A DNA stretch of 64,000 nt from Mycolicibacterium fortuitum subsp. fortuitum (GCF_022179545.1 NZ_AP025518.1:2170001-2234000); one strand, 5' to 3'; numbered from the stretch's first letter, positions 1 to 10,185 are shown. A program made the numbers and translations. The notes: generated by a model from the letters alone, not told the origin.

Positions 1-329
1 ACGCTGCCGCCGACGCGGCCCGGATGTTCGCCGAGACCGGCAGCCGCGGCAGCGAACTGGAATCCGCGGCCCGAGCGTTGTGGCTGGCCGGCCAGACCGG
101 TGCACGCACGCCGGCGTTGCGCTGCGCCGGCGACCCGCTGCCGCTCACCCATCGAGAGTGGGAAATCGCCGACCTGGTCGGCGTCGGGCTGAGCAACCGG
201 CAGATCGCGGGCCGGTTGTGCCTGTCCGTGCGCACCGTCGACGGCCATCTGTACCGCATGTTCGCCAAGCTCGGTGTCGAGGACCGTGATCACCTGGCCC
301 GGTTGGCGCGCTTCGGTCCTGCGGTGTGA
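1..329 (+). CDS. LuxR-family transcriptional regulator, C-terminal end (partial)
   Basis: The reading frame is open from the left edge of the window, so this is the 3' end of a longer gene. The last 60 or so residues form a LuxR/GerE DNA-binding domain: LTHREWEIADLVGVGLSNRQ opens it, followed by IAGRLCLSVRTVDGHLYRMF, which carries the recognition helix (SVRTVDGHL). Mycobacterial relatives are usually large regulators with an N-terminal ATPase or sensor domain, but that part lies outside the window, so ligand and targets are unknown. The ATG at 24 is internal and probably not the real start. The domain call is secure; the regulon is not. Confidence 0.85.
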   Translation, partial: AAADAARMFAETGSRGSELESAARALWLAGQTGARTPALRCAGDPLPLTHREWEIADLVGVGLSNRQIAGRLCLSVRTVDGHLYRMFAKLGVEDRDHLARLARFGPAV

Positions 330-365
330 CGCCGCGGTCGGGCCCGAGATGTTGTGCGCCGGACG

Positions 366-560
366 TCAGTCGTCGCTGCCGGTGCGGGAGCCCACGAAAG
401 CGAAGAGCCGAGGATCGGCGGAGGTGAAGCGGTCCACTTCCTCGCCGCCGTCGCAACGCAGCAAGGCAATCGTGATGCTGTCCGCACCGCGCGTCAGTAC
501 CCGCCAGTGGGCGCCGGAATCCTCCCAGCGCTGCAGATCTGCGACCCGATCGAGACTCAT
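366..560 (-). CDS. Small conserved hypothetical protein (64 aa)
   Basis: A 64-residue acidic protein starting MSLDRVADLQRWEDSGAHWR and ending FVGSRTGSDD. The frame stays open further upstream, but the upstream residues are Arg/Pro-rich shadow of the opposing DUF488 gene, so the start is placed at ATG 560; an ATG at 572 (MVVGMSLD) is the alternative. It is divergent from the DUF488 gene at 581, with only about 20 bp between them. The composition looks coding (beta-strand-like WRVLTRGADSITIALLRCDG). I do not recognise a family, and no function is proposed. Confidence 0.6.
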   Translation of the reverse strand: MSLDRVADLQRWEDSGAHWRVLTRGADSITIALLRCDGGEEVDRFTSADPRLFAFVGSRTGSDD

Positions 561-580
561 GCCTACTACCATGGCACGGC

Positions 581-940
581 ATGGCCGGTAAGAACCGAGT
601 GCGGTTGGCCCGGGTATACACCGACCCCGAACCCGATGAGGGCAAGCGAGTACTGGTCGATCGGCTGTGGCCACGAGGGATGAAGAAGTCCGATCCCAGG
701 GTCGGTCAGTGGCTGCCCGCGGTAGCCCCGTCCACGGAACTGCGTCACTGGTACGACCACAAACCACAGCGCTACGACGACTTCGCCGCCCGCTACACCC
801 AGGAGTTGCAGTCCGGTGAAGAGGCGGCGGCCTTCGACGAGCTGCGCGCACTCGTCAAGGCGGGTCCGGTCACGTTGGTGACAGCCACCCGCGAGGTCGA
901 ACTCAGCCACCTGACGGTGCTGGCCGAGCTCCTCGCCTGA
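581..940 (+). CDS. DUF488 family protein (YeaO-like)
   Basis: A 119-residue protein typical of the DUF488/YeaO family in length and motifs: RVYTDPEPDEGKRVLVDRLW near the N-terminus, then PRGMKKSDPRVGQWLPAVAP, then LRHWYDHKPQRYDDFAARY. The family is cytosolic and widespread in bacteria, with no agreed biochemical role. The start ATG is the only plausible one, just downstream of the divergent small gene. It stands alone before the iron-regulated mbtK gene. The family assignment is firm; function is unknown. Confidence 0.9.
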   Translation: MAGKNRVRLARVYTDPEPDEGKRVLVDRLWPRGMKKSDPRVGQWLPAVAPSTELRHWYDHKPQRYDDFAARYTQELQSGEEAAAFDELRALVKAGPVTLVTATREVELSHLTVLAELLA

Positions 941-951
941 GTTTCCGGGGT

Positions 952-971
952 GGTAGGAAGGTAAACCTACC
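952..971 (+). promoter_or_regulatory. Inverted repeat upstream of mbtK, possible degenerate iron box
   Basis: GGTAGG and CCTACC form a perfect 6-bp inverted repeat around 8 bp, about 30 bp upstream of the mbtK start. In mycobacteria, mbtK is expected to be repressed by iron-loaded IdeR. The match to the 19-bp IdeR consensus is poor because the half-sites are one base closer than normal. It may be a weak IdeR site or another operator. Confidence 0.35.
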
Positions 972-1001
972 CTCAGTCGCTACGGTAGGCTCGGCGCTCA
1001 A

Positions 1002-1652
1002 ATGACCGATATCGATACCGACGTGGCCGACTTGTCAGACGGCCCCGTCCTCAAACGCGAGCTGACCGACATCACCGACGAGGTGCGCGCCGTCGATGCG
1101 GCGCCCATCCCGGTTCTGGCCGAGCCGTACGACATCCGGCCGGCCGACGCTGATGCTGACGCCGAGTTGATCTCCGAGTGGATGAACCGTCCGCATCTGG
1201 TCGAAGCCTGGGAGTACGACTGGGCGCCCGAGCGGTGGCGGCGTTACCTGCAGGCGCAACTGGACGGGAAGTACTCGCGGCCGTTGATCGCGAGCTTCCG
1301 TGGAAAGCCCGCCGGTTACGTCGAGTTGTACCGCGCCGCCAAGGATTCCATCGCGCCCCGCTATGCCGCCGATCCGCACGACATCGGCATGCACGCCGCG
1401 ATCGCCGATCTGAGATTCGTAAATCGCGGCATGGGTCCGATCCTGTTGCCGCGCATCGTCGCCAGTGTGTTCGAGCTGGACCCGGACTGCCGCCGGATTA
1501 TGTTCGACCCCGACCACCGCAACACCGGGGCTCGCCGGCTGTGCGAGTGGGCGGGTTGCGAGTTCCTGGGCGAGCACCAGATGTCGAACCGGCGGATGGC
1601 CCTCTATGCGCTTCCGCGTACACCCGACGACGCTTTCGGCGCCGCCGGGTAG
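1002..1652 (+). CDS. mbtK: MbtK, lysine N6-acyltransferase of mycobactin synthesis
   Basis: A 216-residue GNAT/siderophore acetyltransferase-type protein. It should transfer the long acyl chain to the epsilon-amino group of the (hydroxy)lysine of mycobactin, in the cytosol. Family features are [20 protein letters not shown] and [10 protein letters not shown] near the middle, [11 protein letters not shown], and the terminal block [20 protein letters not shown] followed by [20 protein letters not shown]. Identity rests on the Rv1347c-like sequence and on the three convergent mbtN-mbtM-mbtL genes, the same gene set as the M. tuberculosis mbt-2 locus. It ends 26 bp from the 3' end of mbtN. Confidence 0.92.
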   Translation: MTDIDTDVADLSDGPVLKRELTDITDEVRAVDAAPIPVLAEPYDIRPADADADAELISEWMNRPHLVEAWEYDWAPERWRRYLQAQLDGKYSRPLIASFRGKPAGYVELYRAAKDSIAPRYAADPHDIGMHAAIADLRFVNRGMGPILLPRIVASVFELDPDCRRIMFDPDHRNTGARRLCEWAGCEFLGEHQMSNRRMALYALPRTPDDAFGAAG

Positions 1653-1662
1653 CGGGATTCGT

Positions 1663-1694
1663 TCAGGCTCCGGCGAATTCAGGCCCCGGCGAAT
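1663..1694. repeat. Tandem 16-bp duplication across the mbtN stop codon
   Basis: Two adjacent 16-bp units (1663-1678 and 1679-1694) differ at one base (T1669 versus C1685). The second unit contains the mbtN stop codon, so the first unit carries a second, unused copy of the same C-terminal codons and stop. This looks like a small recent slippage duplication in the gap between the convergent mbtK and mbtN. Confidence 0.85.
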
Positions 1695-2854
1695 TCGGCG
1701 TAGCCGTCGTAGTCGGGCTTCATGGCCGCGGCCACCAGCTCCCACAGCACCTCATCGGTGCCGCCACCGACCCGGGCCAGCTTCATGTCGCGCCACCACT
1801 TGCCCAGCGGGGTCTCGTCGACGAGGTAGCCGGAACCGCCGAAGATATGCATGCACTCCGAGGCGACCTCTTCGCCCAGGCGGGCCGCGGTCACTTTGAA
1901 TGCGGCGGCGGCTCGGAGGTCGAGCTTGCCCTGCGTGGCCACTCCCATGAGGGCGTAGCGCAGCATGTCGACACGGGCCTGCAGATCGGCCATCCGCATC
2001 CGCAGTGCCTGATGCTCAAAGAGCGTATGGCCGAACTGTCGACGTTTCATCATGCGCGCCAACGTGATTCCGAGGATCCGTTGCGATCCGGAGGCCACCT
2101 GCCCGGAAATCGACATCCGTTCGTGGGCCAGGCCCCAGGAGATCGCGGCAAGCCCGGTTCCGGCCCTGGCCACCAGATGGTCGGCGGGCACCCACGTGTC
2201 GATGTGCACAGCGGCGGTGTCCAGGGGGCCGTTGCCGACCTTGCGGTAGGGGGTCTGCACCTCGACCTGTGACGTCGGGACGGCGATGACGACGACGTTG
2301 CCGTGTCTGCTCGTCGGGTCGTGGTCGACGCTGCGGGCCACCACCATGATGTGGTCGGCCACCGGTGACAGCGATACGAACTTCTTGATGCCCTTGATCT
2401 CGAAACCGTCTCGGGCCGTGCGGACCTCGGTCTCCACGATCTGCAGATCCGAGCCGCCGGATTCCTCCGAAGCGGCGATGCACAGGACGGCCTCGCCGCG
2501 AACGGATTGTTCGCAGATGGTTCGCAGGTGGTCGGACTTACCGAACCGGCGCAGCAGGGCGATGGCCGAATCGTGCAGGCTGACACCCACGCCGATGCCA
2601 GAGGAGCCGTTGCGGCCCAGTGCGAAGGCCAGCTCGATCAGCTTGGCCACGTCGGGCTGCTGACTGTCGCCCCATTTCTCGGTGAACACCCCGTTGCGGC
2701 CGAGGTGTTCGATGAGTGCGCGCGGGAAGCGTTCGGTCTCTTCGGCTTCGGCGGTCCATGCCTTGACCTGGTCGTCGAACACCCGATCCAGCAGTTCGCG
2801 GTATTCGTCGAGCGAGGTGGTGGCCGGCGACGGTGTGGGCACGGTGGCGGTCAT
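1679..2854 (-). CDS. mbtN: MbtN, acyl-ACP dehydrogenase of mycobactin synthesis
   Basis: A 391-residue acyl-CoA dehydrogenase-fold flavoprotein that introduces the double bond into the acyl chain carried on MbtL before transfer to mycobactin. Features are the N-terminal helical domain from [20 protein letters not shown], the flavin/substrate region [20 protein letters not shown], and the C-terminal helices with [20 protein letters not shown] and [17 protein letters not shown]. The start is ATG 2854 ([10 protein letters not shown]), overlapping the mbtM stop by an ATGA tetranucleotide; the open frame upstream is inside mbtM. It is the last gene of mbtL-mbtM-mbtN. The C-terminal AEFAGA lies in the first copy of a 16-bp duplication. 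Confidence 0.92.
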   Translation of the reverse strand: MTATVPTPSPATTSLDEYRELLDRVFDDQVKAWTAEAEETERFPRALIEHLGRNGVFTEKWGDSQQPDVAKLIELAFALGRNGSSGIGVGVSLHDSAIALLRRFGKSDHLRTICEQSVRGEAVLCIAASEESGGSDLQIVETEVRTARDGFEIKGIKKFVSLSPVADHIMVVARSVDHDPTSRHGNVVVIAVPTSQVEVQTPYRKVGNGPLDTAAVHIDTWVPADHLVARAGTGLAAISWGLAHERMSISGQVASGSQRILGITLARMMKRRQFGHTLFEHQALRMRMADLQARVDMLRYALMGVATQGKLDLRAAAAFKVTAARLGEEVASECMHIFGGSGYLVDETPLGKWWRDMKLARVGGGTDEVLWELVAAAMKPDYDGYAEFAGA

Positions 2855-4425
2855 GACTTCGCTGTCTCCAATTGTCGTTTGACCTCCAGGCGGCGCAGCT
2901 TGCCCGAGGAGGTGCGGGGGAGTGAGCCCGGCGCCAGGAACACCACATCGGCGGGGACGATGCCGCATTCAGAGGCCACCTGCTGGATGACCTGGCTGCG
3001 GGCCCCTGCCTCGTCGGCGCCGCGGAATTCCGCTGCGATCACCAGACCGGACCGGACCGCCTTTTCACCGGCCCCCACGGCGACCACGGCGCCTTCGCGA
3101 ACACCCTTGACCTGTGCGGCAACTCGTTCGATCTCGGTCGGGAAGATGTTTCGTCCCGCGACGGTGATCAGTTCCTTGGTGCGTCCACACACGACCAGGC
3201 CGCCGTCGACGAAGTAGCCCAGATCTCCGGTGGCGAACCAGTCGCCGGGATTCAGCGGTTCCTGGCCGAGGTAGCCCGACATCATCGAGGTGCCGCGGAT
3301 CTCGACCTCGCCCACCTCACGGCCGACGATGCCGGCGTTGTCGTCGCTGGGGCGCAGACGCACCTCCATCCCGGCAATCGCCTGCCCGAGGACGGCGAGC
3401 TGCTGCTGGTTGGAACCGGCGTCCGTGGTGACCGTGATCTCGTCGAGCACCACCCCGAGCCCGGGAACGGGAACCGTGACCGCGCAGGATGATTCGGCCA
3501 TGCCGTATGACGGTGAGAGAGCTCCGGGGTTGAACCCGAAGCGGGCCAGTTCGGTACCGAACCGGCTGGTCGCCTCGCAGTCCACCGGCTCGCCACCGTT
3601 GAGTGCGAACCGCAGTGGCGACAGGTCCAGATCTGTCAGCCGCCTGGAGTACTTGCCGATCAGCCCGTAGGCCATGTTGGGGGCGGCGGTCAGAGTGGCG
3701 CGGCTCTCGGTGAGCCACCGCACCCAGCTGAACGGTGAGGCCGCAAACGCCGCAGTCGGCGCCTGCCACACCTCGATACCGTGGACCGCGCCGGTGAGCA
3801 GGAACGTCAAGCCCATGTCGTGGTACAGCGGCAACCACGAGCAGCCGATGTCGCCGGCCGACAAGCTGATCCGGTCGGCCAGCCCATTCAGATTCGCCAG
3901 TACTGCCGCCGGGGCCATCTGGGCGGTGCGTGGTGTGCCGGTGGAGCCTGCCGTGCCCTGCAGGACCGCGCATGGACCAGTACCCAGCGTCAGGGACGTG
4001 GAGCGCCGGTCGTGTGCGACGACGACGTCGTCGTGCAGGTTCAGCGAGGGCTCGGCCTTCTCCAGCAGATTCAGGTAGTCGCCGTGGCTGAACACGGTGC
4101 CCACGCCGATGTCGGCGAACCGCTTCAGGGTGGCTTGGGCCCATTGGGCGGAATCCGCTCCCCGGACCGGACCGGGCAGCACGGAGAGCGCTGCCCCGGA
4201 AAGGAGTGCGCCGAGAACCGTCGCGATTCCTTCCACGGTGGGTTCACCGACCACTCCGACCGCTGTCGACCCGTCGTGGCCGATCTGCTCGGCGACGTTC
4301 TCGGCGCGGGCGTACATCTGACCCCACGGCTGGCGCGTCCAGGTGCGGGTCTCCTGGTCGTACACCACGAGGTCGGCGTCGCTCGTGGTCAATGATGCGG
4401 CGAGCGCCGCGGCCAGAACGCTCAC
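2851..4425 (-). CDS. mbtM: MbtM, fatty acyl-AMP ligase / acyl-ACP synthetase
   Basis: A 524-residue ANL-superfamily adenylating enzyme that activates a fatty acid as acyl-AMP and loads it onto the carrier protein MbtL. The phosphate loop is [15 protein letters not shown], with Arg where most ligases have Lys. The A5-like motif is [11 protein letters not shown], the A8 hinge region is [20 protein letters not shown], and the C-terminal lysine motif is [17 protein letters not shown]. The start overlaps the mbtL stop (ATGA) and the stop overlaps the mbtN start, so the three are translationally coupled. Homolog of FadD33. Iron regulation is expected through the box upstream of mbtL. Confidence 0.93.
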   Translation of the reverse strand: MSVLAAALAASLTTSDADLVVYDQETRTWTRQPWGQMYARAENVAEQIGHDGSTAVGVVGEPTVEGIATVLGALLSGAALSVLPGPVRGADSAQWAQATLKRFADIGVGTVFSHGDYLNLLEKAEPSLNLHDDVVVAHDRRSTSLTLGTGPCAVLQGTAGSTGTPRTAQMAPAAVLANLNGLADRISLSAGDIGCSWLPLYHDMGLTFLLTGAVHGIEVWQAPTAAFAASPFSWVRWLTESRATLTAAPNMAYGLIGKYSRRLTDLDLSPLRFALNGGEPVDCEATSRFGTELARFGFNPGALSPSYGMAESSCAVTVPVPGLGVVLDEITVTTDAGSNQQQLAVLGQAIAGMEVRLRPSDDNAGIVGREVGEVEIRGTSMMSGYLGQEPLNPGDWFATGDLGYFVDGGLVVCGRTKELITVAGRNIFPTEIERVAAQVKGVREGAVVAVGAGEKAVRSGLVIAAEFRGADEAGARSQVIQQVASECGIVPADVVFLAPGSLPRTSSGKLRRLEVKRQLETAKS

Positions 4426-4691
4426 TGGTTGCTCTGCGCGGCAGGCACTTTCGCCAGGATGGCCGCCTCGAGGTCTCCGACGGTGTCGCAGCTGAGGAGG
4501 TCTTCTTCGGACAGAACGACCCCGAGCTTGTCCTCGATCGCCACCATGCCGACAGCGAAGGCGACCGAATCCAGGCCGGCGTCGTCGACGAGGCGGGACT
4601 CCCTGGTCACCCGGCGGACATCGACGTTCATGTCGTCACGAAGGATCTCGGTGAGGGCGGCGCTGACCGCTTCGGGTGTTGTCGACTGCAT
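4422..4691 (-). CDS. mbtL: MbtL, acyl carrier protein of mycobactin synthesis
   Basis: An 89-residue acidic carrier protein. The phosphopantetheine attachment site is Ser42 in [20 protein letters not shown], and the length fits a stand-alone ACP. It carries the acyl chain loaded by MbtM, desaturated by MbtN and transferred by MbtK. First gene of the iron-regulated operon; the start is ATG 4691, with an IdeR-type box about 25 bp upstream. The C-terminus ends PAAQSNQ and overlaps the mbtM start by four bases. Confidence 0.93.
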   Translation of the reverse strand: MQSTTPEAVSAALTEILRDDMNVDVRRVTRESRLVDDAGLDSVAFAVGMVAIEDKLGVVLSEEDLLSCDTVGDLEAAILAKVPAAQSNQ

Positions 4692-4715
4692 GGGGTCGCA
4701 CGGTACACGGCGAAG

Positions 4716-4734
4716 GAAAGCTAGGCTAGCCTTA
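4716..4734 (-). promoter_or_regulatory. IdeR-type iron box upstream of mbtL
   Basis: Read on the minus strand, TAAGGCTAGCCTAGCTTTC agrees with the 19-bp IdeR consensus (TWAGGTWAGSCTWACCTWA) at 15 positions, including the central AGSCTW. It lies 25 bp upstream of the mbtL start, where IdeR-Fe would block transcription of mbtL-mbtM-mbtN in iron-replete cells. Confidence 0.85.
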
Positions 4735-4751
4735 CCCAGCCTGCTGTGGGC

Positions 4752-5825
4752 TTAGTAACTAAAGCGCGCGAGATCGGTGCCGCCGAAGCGATGGCCGGCA
4801 TCCACGATGGTTGCCGAGGGCACCATCTCGGCGCTGATCACGCCGTGCTCGCCGGTGAGTTCGTCGATGATCTCGAAGGCCCCGGCGATCCGCTCCGGTG
4901 TGTCCACCACGATCGTCGTCACCGGCACTTGACGCCCGAACTGAAACAACCGATCCCCATGCGGTTTGTCCCCGCCGCTGAAGCCCCATACCGCGCGCAG
5001 CACGGTGGCGCCGCGGGCGGCGCCGGTCTGCATCAGCGTGCGGACGATGGCCCGGTGAACAGGGGAGCCGTCGTGGTGCGCGGTCTCGGATGTGTGCACC
5101 ATCAGCTTCTGCCACAGCGGCAGGCCCTGGGCGTCGGTGTCCGGAAGCTCGGCCGGCCGGGTCAGCAGTTGGCCGCCCTGCTTGCACAGCTGCGCGCGCT
5201 CGACGGTGAACAGCGGGTTGTTCTCCAGAAGCTCGGTGAGTTCACCGAGCACGGCGTTCACCTGTGCCCCGGTGCCGAGGCCGATGATCATGAGCGGCAC
5301 TTCGGTGTTGCGGCTGAAGAACGCGGCGCGTCGACGCCGGCCGTGTGCGGTGCCGTCGACTCCCAAGAACACCGTGGCACCCGCGAAGCCACGTCGGTGC
5401 AACAGGTCGCACACGGCGCGATACGCCGGGACTCCGCCCACCCGGTGATGACGGCCCACATACACGGTCAACTTGCAGGTGTCGGTCACCGTGGGTGCGG
5501 GCGACTCGCGGCGGATCAACTGGGCGCGTTCCAGGGTGATCAGGCCGCGGGGAACGAGATTCACGGTTTGTTCTGCGAGTGCGGCGATCTTGCCCGCGGC
5601 GTCGACGGCGGCGATGGCGATCGGGGGATCCTCCGAGGCGGTCAGCGTCTCGTCGGTGCGTAGGTGGTGGTGCGGGCCGAAGCTGGAGATGCCGCGCAGC
5701 ATGACGCTGATCGCGATGTCGCTGCCGCCGTAGAGGTCCAGGAGCGCGTCGGCGACGAAGCGGTGCTCGTGGCGAAGCCGTTCGGCGAAGTACGCGGTCA
5801 ACTTGAGGTAATCGGTGGTGGTCAC
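4752..5825 (-). CDS. Triple DUF190-repeat protein coupled to crcB
   Basis: A 357-residue protein starting at GTG 5825 (MTTTDYLKLTAYFAERLRHE), whose start overlaps the stop of the upstream crcB by GTGA. It consists of three consecutive copies of the DUF190 domain, a small PII-like ferredoxin fold. They lie at roughly residues 6-105, 116-214 and 236-335. The first two end with near-identical elements, LITLERAQL and LFTVERAQL; the third starts LMVHTSETAHHDGSPVHRAI. DUF190 genes are commonly beside crcB. The likely role is a cytosolic partner or regulator of the fluoride channel, but no activity is established. Three copies in one chain is unusual, since PII-like proteins normally assemble as trimers. 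Confidence 0.85.
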   Translation of the reverse strand: MTTTDYLKLTAYFAERLRHEHRFVADALLDLYGGSDIAISVMLRGISSFGPHHHLRTDETLTASEDPPIAIAAVDAAGKIAALAEQTVNLVPRGLITLERAQLIRRESPAPTVTDTCKLTVYVGRHHRVGGVPAYRAVCDLLHRRGFAGATVFLGVDGTAHGRRRRAAFFSRNTEVPLMIIGLGTGAQVNAVLGELTELLENNPLFTVERAQLCKQGGQLLTRPAELPDTDAQGLPLWQKLMVHTSETAHHDGSPVHRAIVRTLMQTGAARGATVLRAVWGFSGGDKPHGDRLFQFGRQVPVTTIVVDTPERIAGAFEIIDELTGEHGVISAEMVPSATIVDAGHRFGGTDLARFSY

Positions 5826-6187
5826 ACGCGACCCCCCAACGACATTCCCAGCCATGCCGCGACCAGTCCGAGCGCCACACTGACGACGATGTTGCCCACC
5901 GCGGGCCAGATCCGACGTTCCTCGCCCAGACGCTGCGTTTCCAGCATCCAGGTGGAGAACGTGGTGTAGGACCCGACGAACGCGGTTCCGGCCAGCAGCG
6001 CGGTGTGCCGGTCCAGGGCCAGCCCGCCCAGGAACCCGAGCAGGAACGCACCGCTCAGATTCACCGCGAGGGTGCCGAACGGGAAGCCGCGGGTGTGACG
6101 CGCGGACACTGCGCGGTCGAGCAGGAACCGACAGACCGCTCCGGTCCCGCCGAGCACCAGCACGCCGGTCCAGATCAGGGCGGTCAC
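5822..6187 (-). CDS. crcB: CrcB fluoride channel subunit (second of pair)
   Basis: A 121-residue integral membrane protein with four predicted hydrophobic helices. The Fluc/CrcB signature is LAVNLSGAFLLGFLGGLALD, then FVGSYTTFSTWMLE (the TTFST pore motif). Fluc channels export fluoride as dual-topology dimers; actinobacteria often encode two different subunits that pair. This gene lies 4 bp downstream of the other crcB and overlaps the DUF190 gene, so all three are one transcription unit. No fluoride riboswitch is seen in the short space before the first crcB. Confidence 0.93.
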   Translation of the reverse strand: MTALIWTGVLVLGGTGAVCRFLLDRAVSARHTRGFPFGTLAVNLSGAFLLGFLGGLALDRHTALLAGTAFVGSYTTFSTWMLETQRLGEERRIWPAVGNIVVSVALGLVAAWLGMSLGGRV

Positions 6188-6191
6188 CGGT

Positions 6192-6590
6192 TCACCCGCG
6201 CACCGTCGCCCGGCGCACCATGGCGGTCGCGACTGCCACCGCGAGCAGGCCGGCGGCGATGCTGGCCGCGGTGTAGCCGGCGGCCAGCGCCCAATTGCCG
6301 TGCTCGAGCATCGTCACAGTTTCGACCTGCATCGTGGAGAACGTGGTCAACCCGCCGCACAGGCCGGTACCCAACAGCGGTCTGCGGTAGCTGGACACCG
6401 GCAGCCGCTCCAGCAGTCGGGTGGTGAAGTAGCCCAGCAGGAACGCGCCGACGATGTTCACGATGAAGGTCGGCCAGGGCCAGTGTCCCGGCGCCGGGGC
6501 AGCGAGCACGGCCAGCAAGGCCCGAGCCAGTGTGCCCAGGGCGCCGCCGATGAAAACTGCGGCCAATTCACGGGGATCGTGGCCGAACAT
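6192..6590 (-). CDS. crcB: CrcB fluoride channel subunit (first of pair)
   Basis: A 132-residue membrane protein with the CrcB/Fluc hallmarks [20 protein letters not shown] and [20 protein letters not shown], and four hydrophobic segments. It is the promoter-proximal gene of the crcB-crcB-DUF190 operon. The two crcB proteins differ clearly outside the core motifs, consistent with an antiparallel heterodimer. The start ATG 6590 faces the divergent pgm gene (start 6662); the 71 bp between them must hold both promoters. Confidence 0.93.
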   Translation of the reverse strand: MFGHDPRELAAVFIGGALGTLARALLAVLAAPAPGHWPWPTFIVNIVGAFLLGYFTTRLLERLPVSSYRRPLLGTGLCGGLTTFSTMQVETVTMLEHGNWALAAGYTAASIAAGLLAVAVATAMVRRATVRG

Positions 6591-6661
6591 AAGCCAAAAG
6601 TATGGCGGTTGGTGCGCGACTACCGGGCACCGACATCCGTTCGAGAGCAGAATCGGAAACT

Positions 6662-8292
<1,631 letters not shown>

Positions 8293-8296
<4 letters not shown>

Positions 8297-9555
8297 GCGT
8301 TACGGAGGGCGACTGTCAGGGCGACACCAAGGCGAAGCTGCCTGGTGAGGTCTGGGTCCTGATCGTCGCCAATGCCGTCATCGCGCTCGGTTACGGCGTG
8401 GTGGCTCCGGTGCTGCCGGCTTACGCCCGTCACTTCGGGGTCAGCATCAGCGCCGCGACGTTCGTCATCACGGCGTTCGCCCTGATGAGACTGTGTTTCG
8501 CGCCGGCGACCGGGATCCTGATCCAGCGCTTGGGGGAGCGCCGGATCTACGTGTGGGGACTGCTGATCGTGGCCGTCACCACCGGCGCGTGCGCCTTCGC
8601 GCAGACCTACTGGCAGCTGCTGCTGTTCCGGTCGCTGGGCGGTATCGGCTCGACGATGTTCTTCGTCTCGGCGCTGGGTCTGATGATCCGCGTCAGCCCG
8701 GAGGATGCCCGCGGCCGCGTGGCCGGGATGTTCTCCTCGGCATTCCTGGTCGGGTCCGTCGGCGGGCCGGTGCTCGGCAGCCTGACCGCGGGGCTCGGGT
8801 TGAGCGCGCCGTTCGTCATCTACGGCGCGGCCCTGCTGGTGGCCGCTGCCGTGGTGTTCATCAGCCTCCGGCATTCGTCGCTGGCTGCTCCCGCACCGGA
8901 CGAAGGCCCGAAGGTGACCGTGCGTGCGGCGCTGCGCAACCGGGCCTACCGGGCCGCGCTGCTGTCGAATCTCGCTACCGGGTGGTCGGCGTTCGGACTC
9001 CGAATTGCCTTGGTGCCGTTGTTCATCGTCGACGTGCTGCACCGCGGTCCCGGGATGGCGGGCGTGGCACTGGCCACCTTCGCCGTCGGCAATGTCTCGG
9101 CGGTGATCCCCAGCGGCTATCTGTCCGACCGGGTGGGGCGCCGGGTGCTGCTCATCGTGGGGCTGACCGCGGCCGGGATCTCCACCGTCATGGTCGGATT
9201 CACCGACGGGCTGACGATCTTCCTCGTGAGCGCTTACGTCGCGGGTTTCTCGACCGGAATCTTCACCGCGCCACAGCAGGCCGCGGTGGCCGACATCATC
9301 GGCAACAAGGCCCGCGGCGGTACCGCGGTGGCGACATTTCAGATGATGGCCGACGTCGGCTCGGTCGGCGGTTCGCTGCTGGTCGGGCTGATCGCGCAGT
9401 ACCTGTCGTTCTCGTGGGCCTTCGTGATCAGTGGGGCGATCCTGCTGGTCGCCGCCGTCGGCTGGATTGTTGCTCCAGAGACCCGCGGAAGGCCGTCCGC
9501 CGAGCACACGCCGGCCCGCGCGCTAGGCCCGGAGGCCGGTGGAGAGGTCCCCTGA
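8293..9555 (+). CDS. MFS transporter
   Basis: A 420-residue major facilitator with about 12 hydrophobic helices, starting at GTG 8293 inside the pgm stop (GTGA). Helix 1 has [20 protein letters not shown], the loop motif A-like segment is [14 protein letters not shown], and the central loop has [13 protein letters not shown]. It looks like a drug/H+ antiporter-type exporter, but no substrate can be read from sequence. The overlap with pgm suggests co-expression, though no functional link is obvious. Confidence 0.9.
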
Positions 9556-9564
9556 GCAGCGATT

Positions 9565-9593
9565 TTGAACCTGGGGTAGCGGTGGTGTAACTT
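9565..9593 (+). promoter_or_regulatory. Probable sigma-A promoter of the tRNA-Ala gene
   Basis: TTGAAC (9565-9570) and TAACTT (9588-9593) are spaced by 17 bp and lie just upstream of the tRNA at 9611. This matches the arrangement of a housekeeping mycobacterial promoter. Confidence 0.6.
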
Positions 9594-9610
9594 CGTGGGG
9601 CACGACAAAC

Positions 9611-9683
9611 GGGGCTATGGCGCAGCTGGTAGCGCACCACACTGGCAGTGTGGGGGTCAGGGGTTCGAGTCCCCTTAGCTCCA
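9611..9683 (+). tRNA. tRNA-Ala (anticodon GGC)
   Basis: A 73-nt cloverleaf. The acceptor stem GGGGCTA/TAGCTCC pairs fully, with one G-T pair. The D arm is GCGC-AGCTGGTA-GCGC, the anticodon arm is CCACA-CTGGCAG-TGTGG with loop anticodon GGC, and the T arm is AGGGG-TTCGAGT-CCCCT, with discriminator A. CCA is not encoded. It decodes GCC/GCU alanine codons. A hairpin terminator follows immediately. No duplicated tRNA end was noticed nearby, so no integration site is claimed. Confidence 0.97.
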
Positions 9684-9689
9684 CGTTTG

Positions 9690-9723
9690 AGAACCCGAAG
9701 CCCGAAGGCTTCGGGTTCTTTGC
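9690..9723 (+). terminator. Intrinsic terminator after tRNA-Ala
   Basis: GAACCCGAAGCC (9691-9702) pairs perfectly with GGCTTCGGGTTC (9707-9718) around the 4-nt loop CGAA, followed by a T-rich run (TTTGCTTT). A flanking A-T pair extends the stem by one. This is a strong Rho-independent terminator. Confidence 0.92.
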
Positions 9724-9861
9724 TTTGCGGGTGTTGTCGTCTCCGGGTTCGGTCGTGAGGCAGCCCCGCTGAGACGCCCGTAACCACCTACCCGGAATCC
9801 GCCATGACCGGTCGCGTAGGTTCTTACGCAGTCACATCCAAGAGCCTCAACGAAAGCCATC

Positions 9862-10119
9862 ATGCCCGAGGACCAGAACGCAGACGTTCCACCGAATCAC
9901 CTCTCCGTCGATCCCCGCAGCCCCTTCTATGACGAAGAGGTGCTGCTCCGCGACGTGGGTATTCGGTTCAATGGCGTCGAGAAGACCAATGTTCACGAAT
10001 ACGACGTGGCCGAGGGGTGGGTGCGTGTTGAAGTTCCCACCGCTAAGGACCGTCGCGGAAATCCGATGGTCGTGAAGCTCAGCGGCACGGTTGAACCCTA
10101 TTTCCGCCAGACAAAGTAG
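9862..10119 (+). CDS. DUF3297 family protein
   Basis: An 85-residue protein. LSVDPRSPFYDEEVLLRDVG, IRFNGVEKTNVHEYDVAEGW and GNPMVVKLSGTVEPYF are the family's conserved blocks, and the length is normal for DUF3297. These small cytosolic proteins are common in proteobacteria and some actinobacteria, with no known role. It is monocistronic; a perfect hairpin lies 26 bp after the stop. Confidence 0.9.
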   Translation: MPEDQNADVPPNHLSVDPRSPFYDEEVLLRDVGIRFNGVEKTNVHEYDVAEGWVRVEVPTAKDRRGNPMVVKLSGTVEPYFRQTK

Positions 10120-10144
10120 CGGACCTCTACGCAACAACCCACTG

Positions 10145-10185
10145 CACTTGGCTGATCGTCAAAAAATTTGACGATCAGCCAAGTG
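10145..10185. terminator. Perfect 19-bp inverted repeat between convergent genes
   Basis: CACTTGGCTGATCGTCAAA (10145-10163) and its exact complement (10167-10185) are separated by three A residues. It sits between the convergent DUF3297 gene and the gene ending at 10257. The A/T pairs at the tip would not give a classic U tract, so it may be a bidirectional terminator or an RNA-stabilising hairpin. Confidence 0.75.

Noticed and set aside
1178..2272. A 364-codon plus-strand frame across mbtK and mbtN
   Set aside because: Spans two well-supported genes in other frames and has no homology pattern of its own.
6591..6661. Fluoride riboswitch upstream of crcB
   Set aside because: The 71-bp gap lacks the conserved pseudoknot motifs and is too short to hold it plus two promoters convincingly.
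9611..9683. tRNA-Ala as an integration (att) site
   Set aside because: No duplicated tRNA 3' end, integrase or phage gene was seen near it.
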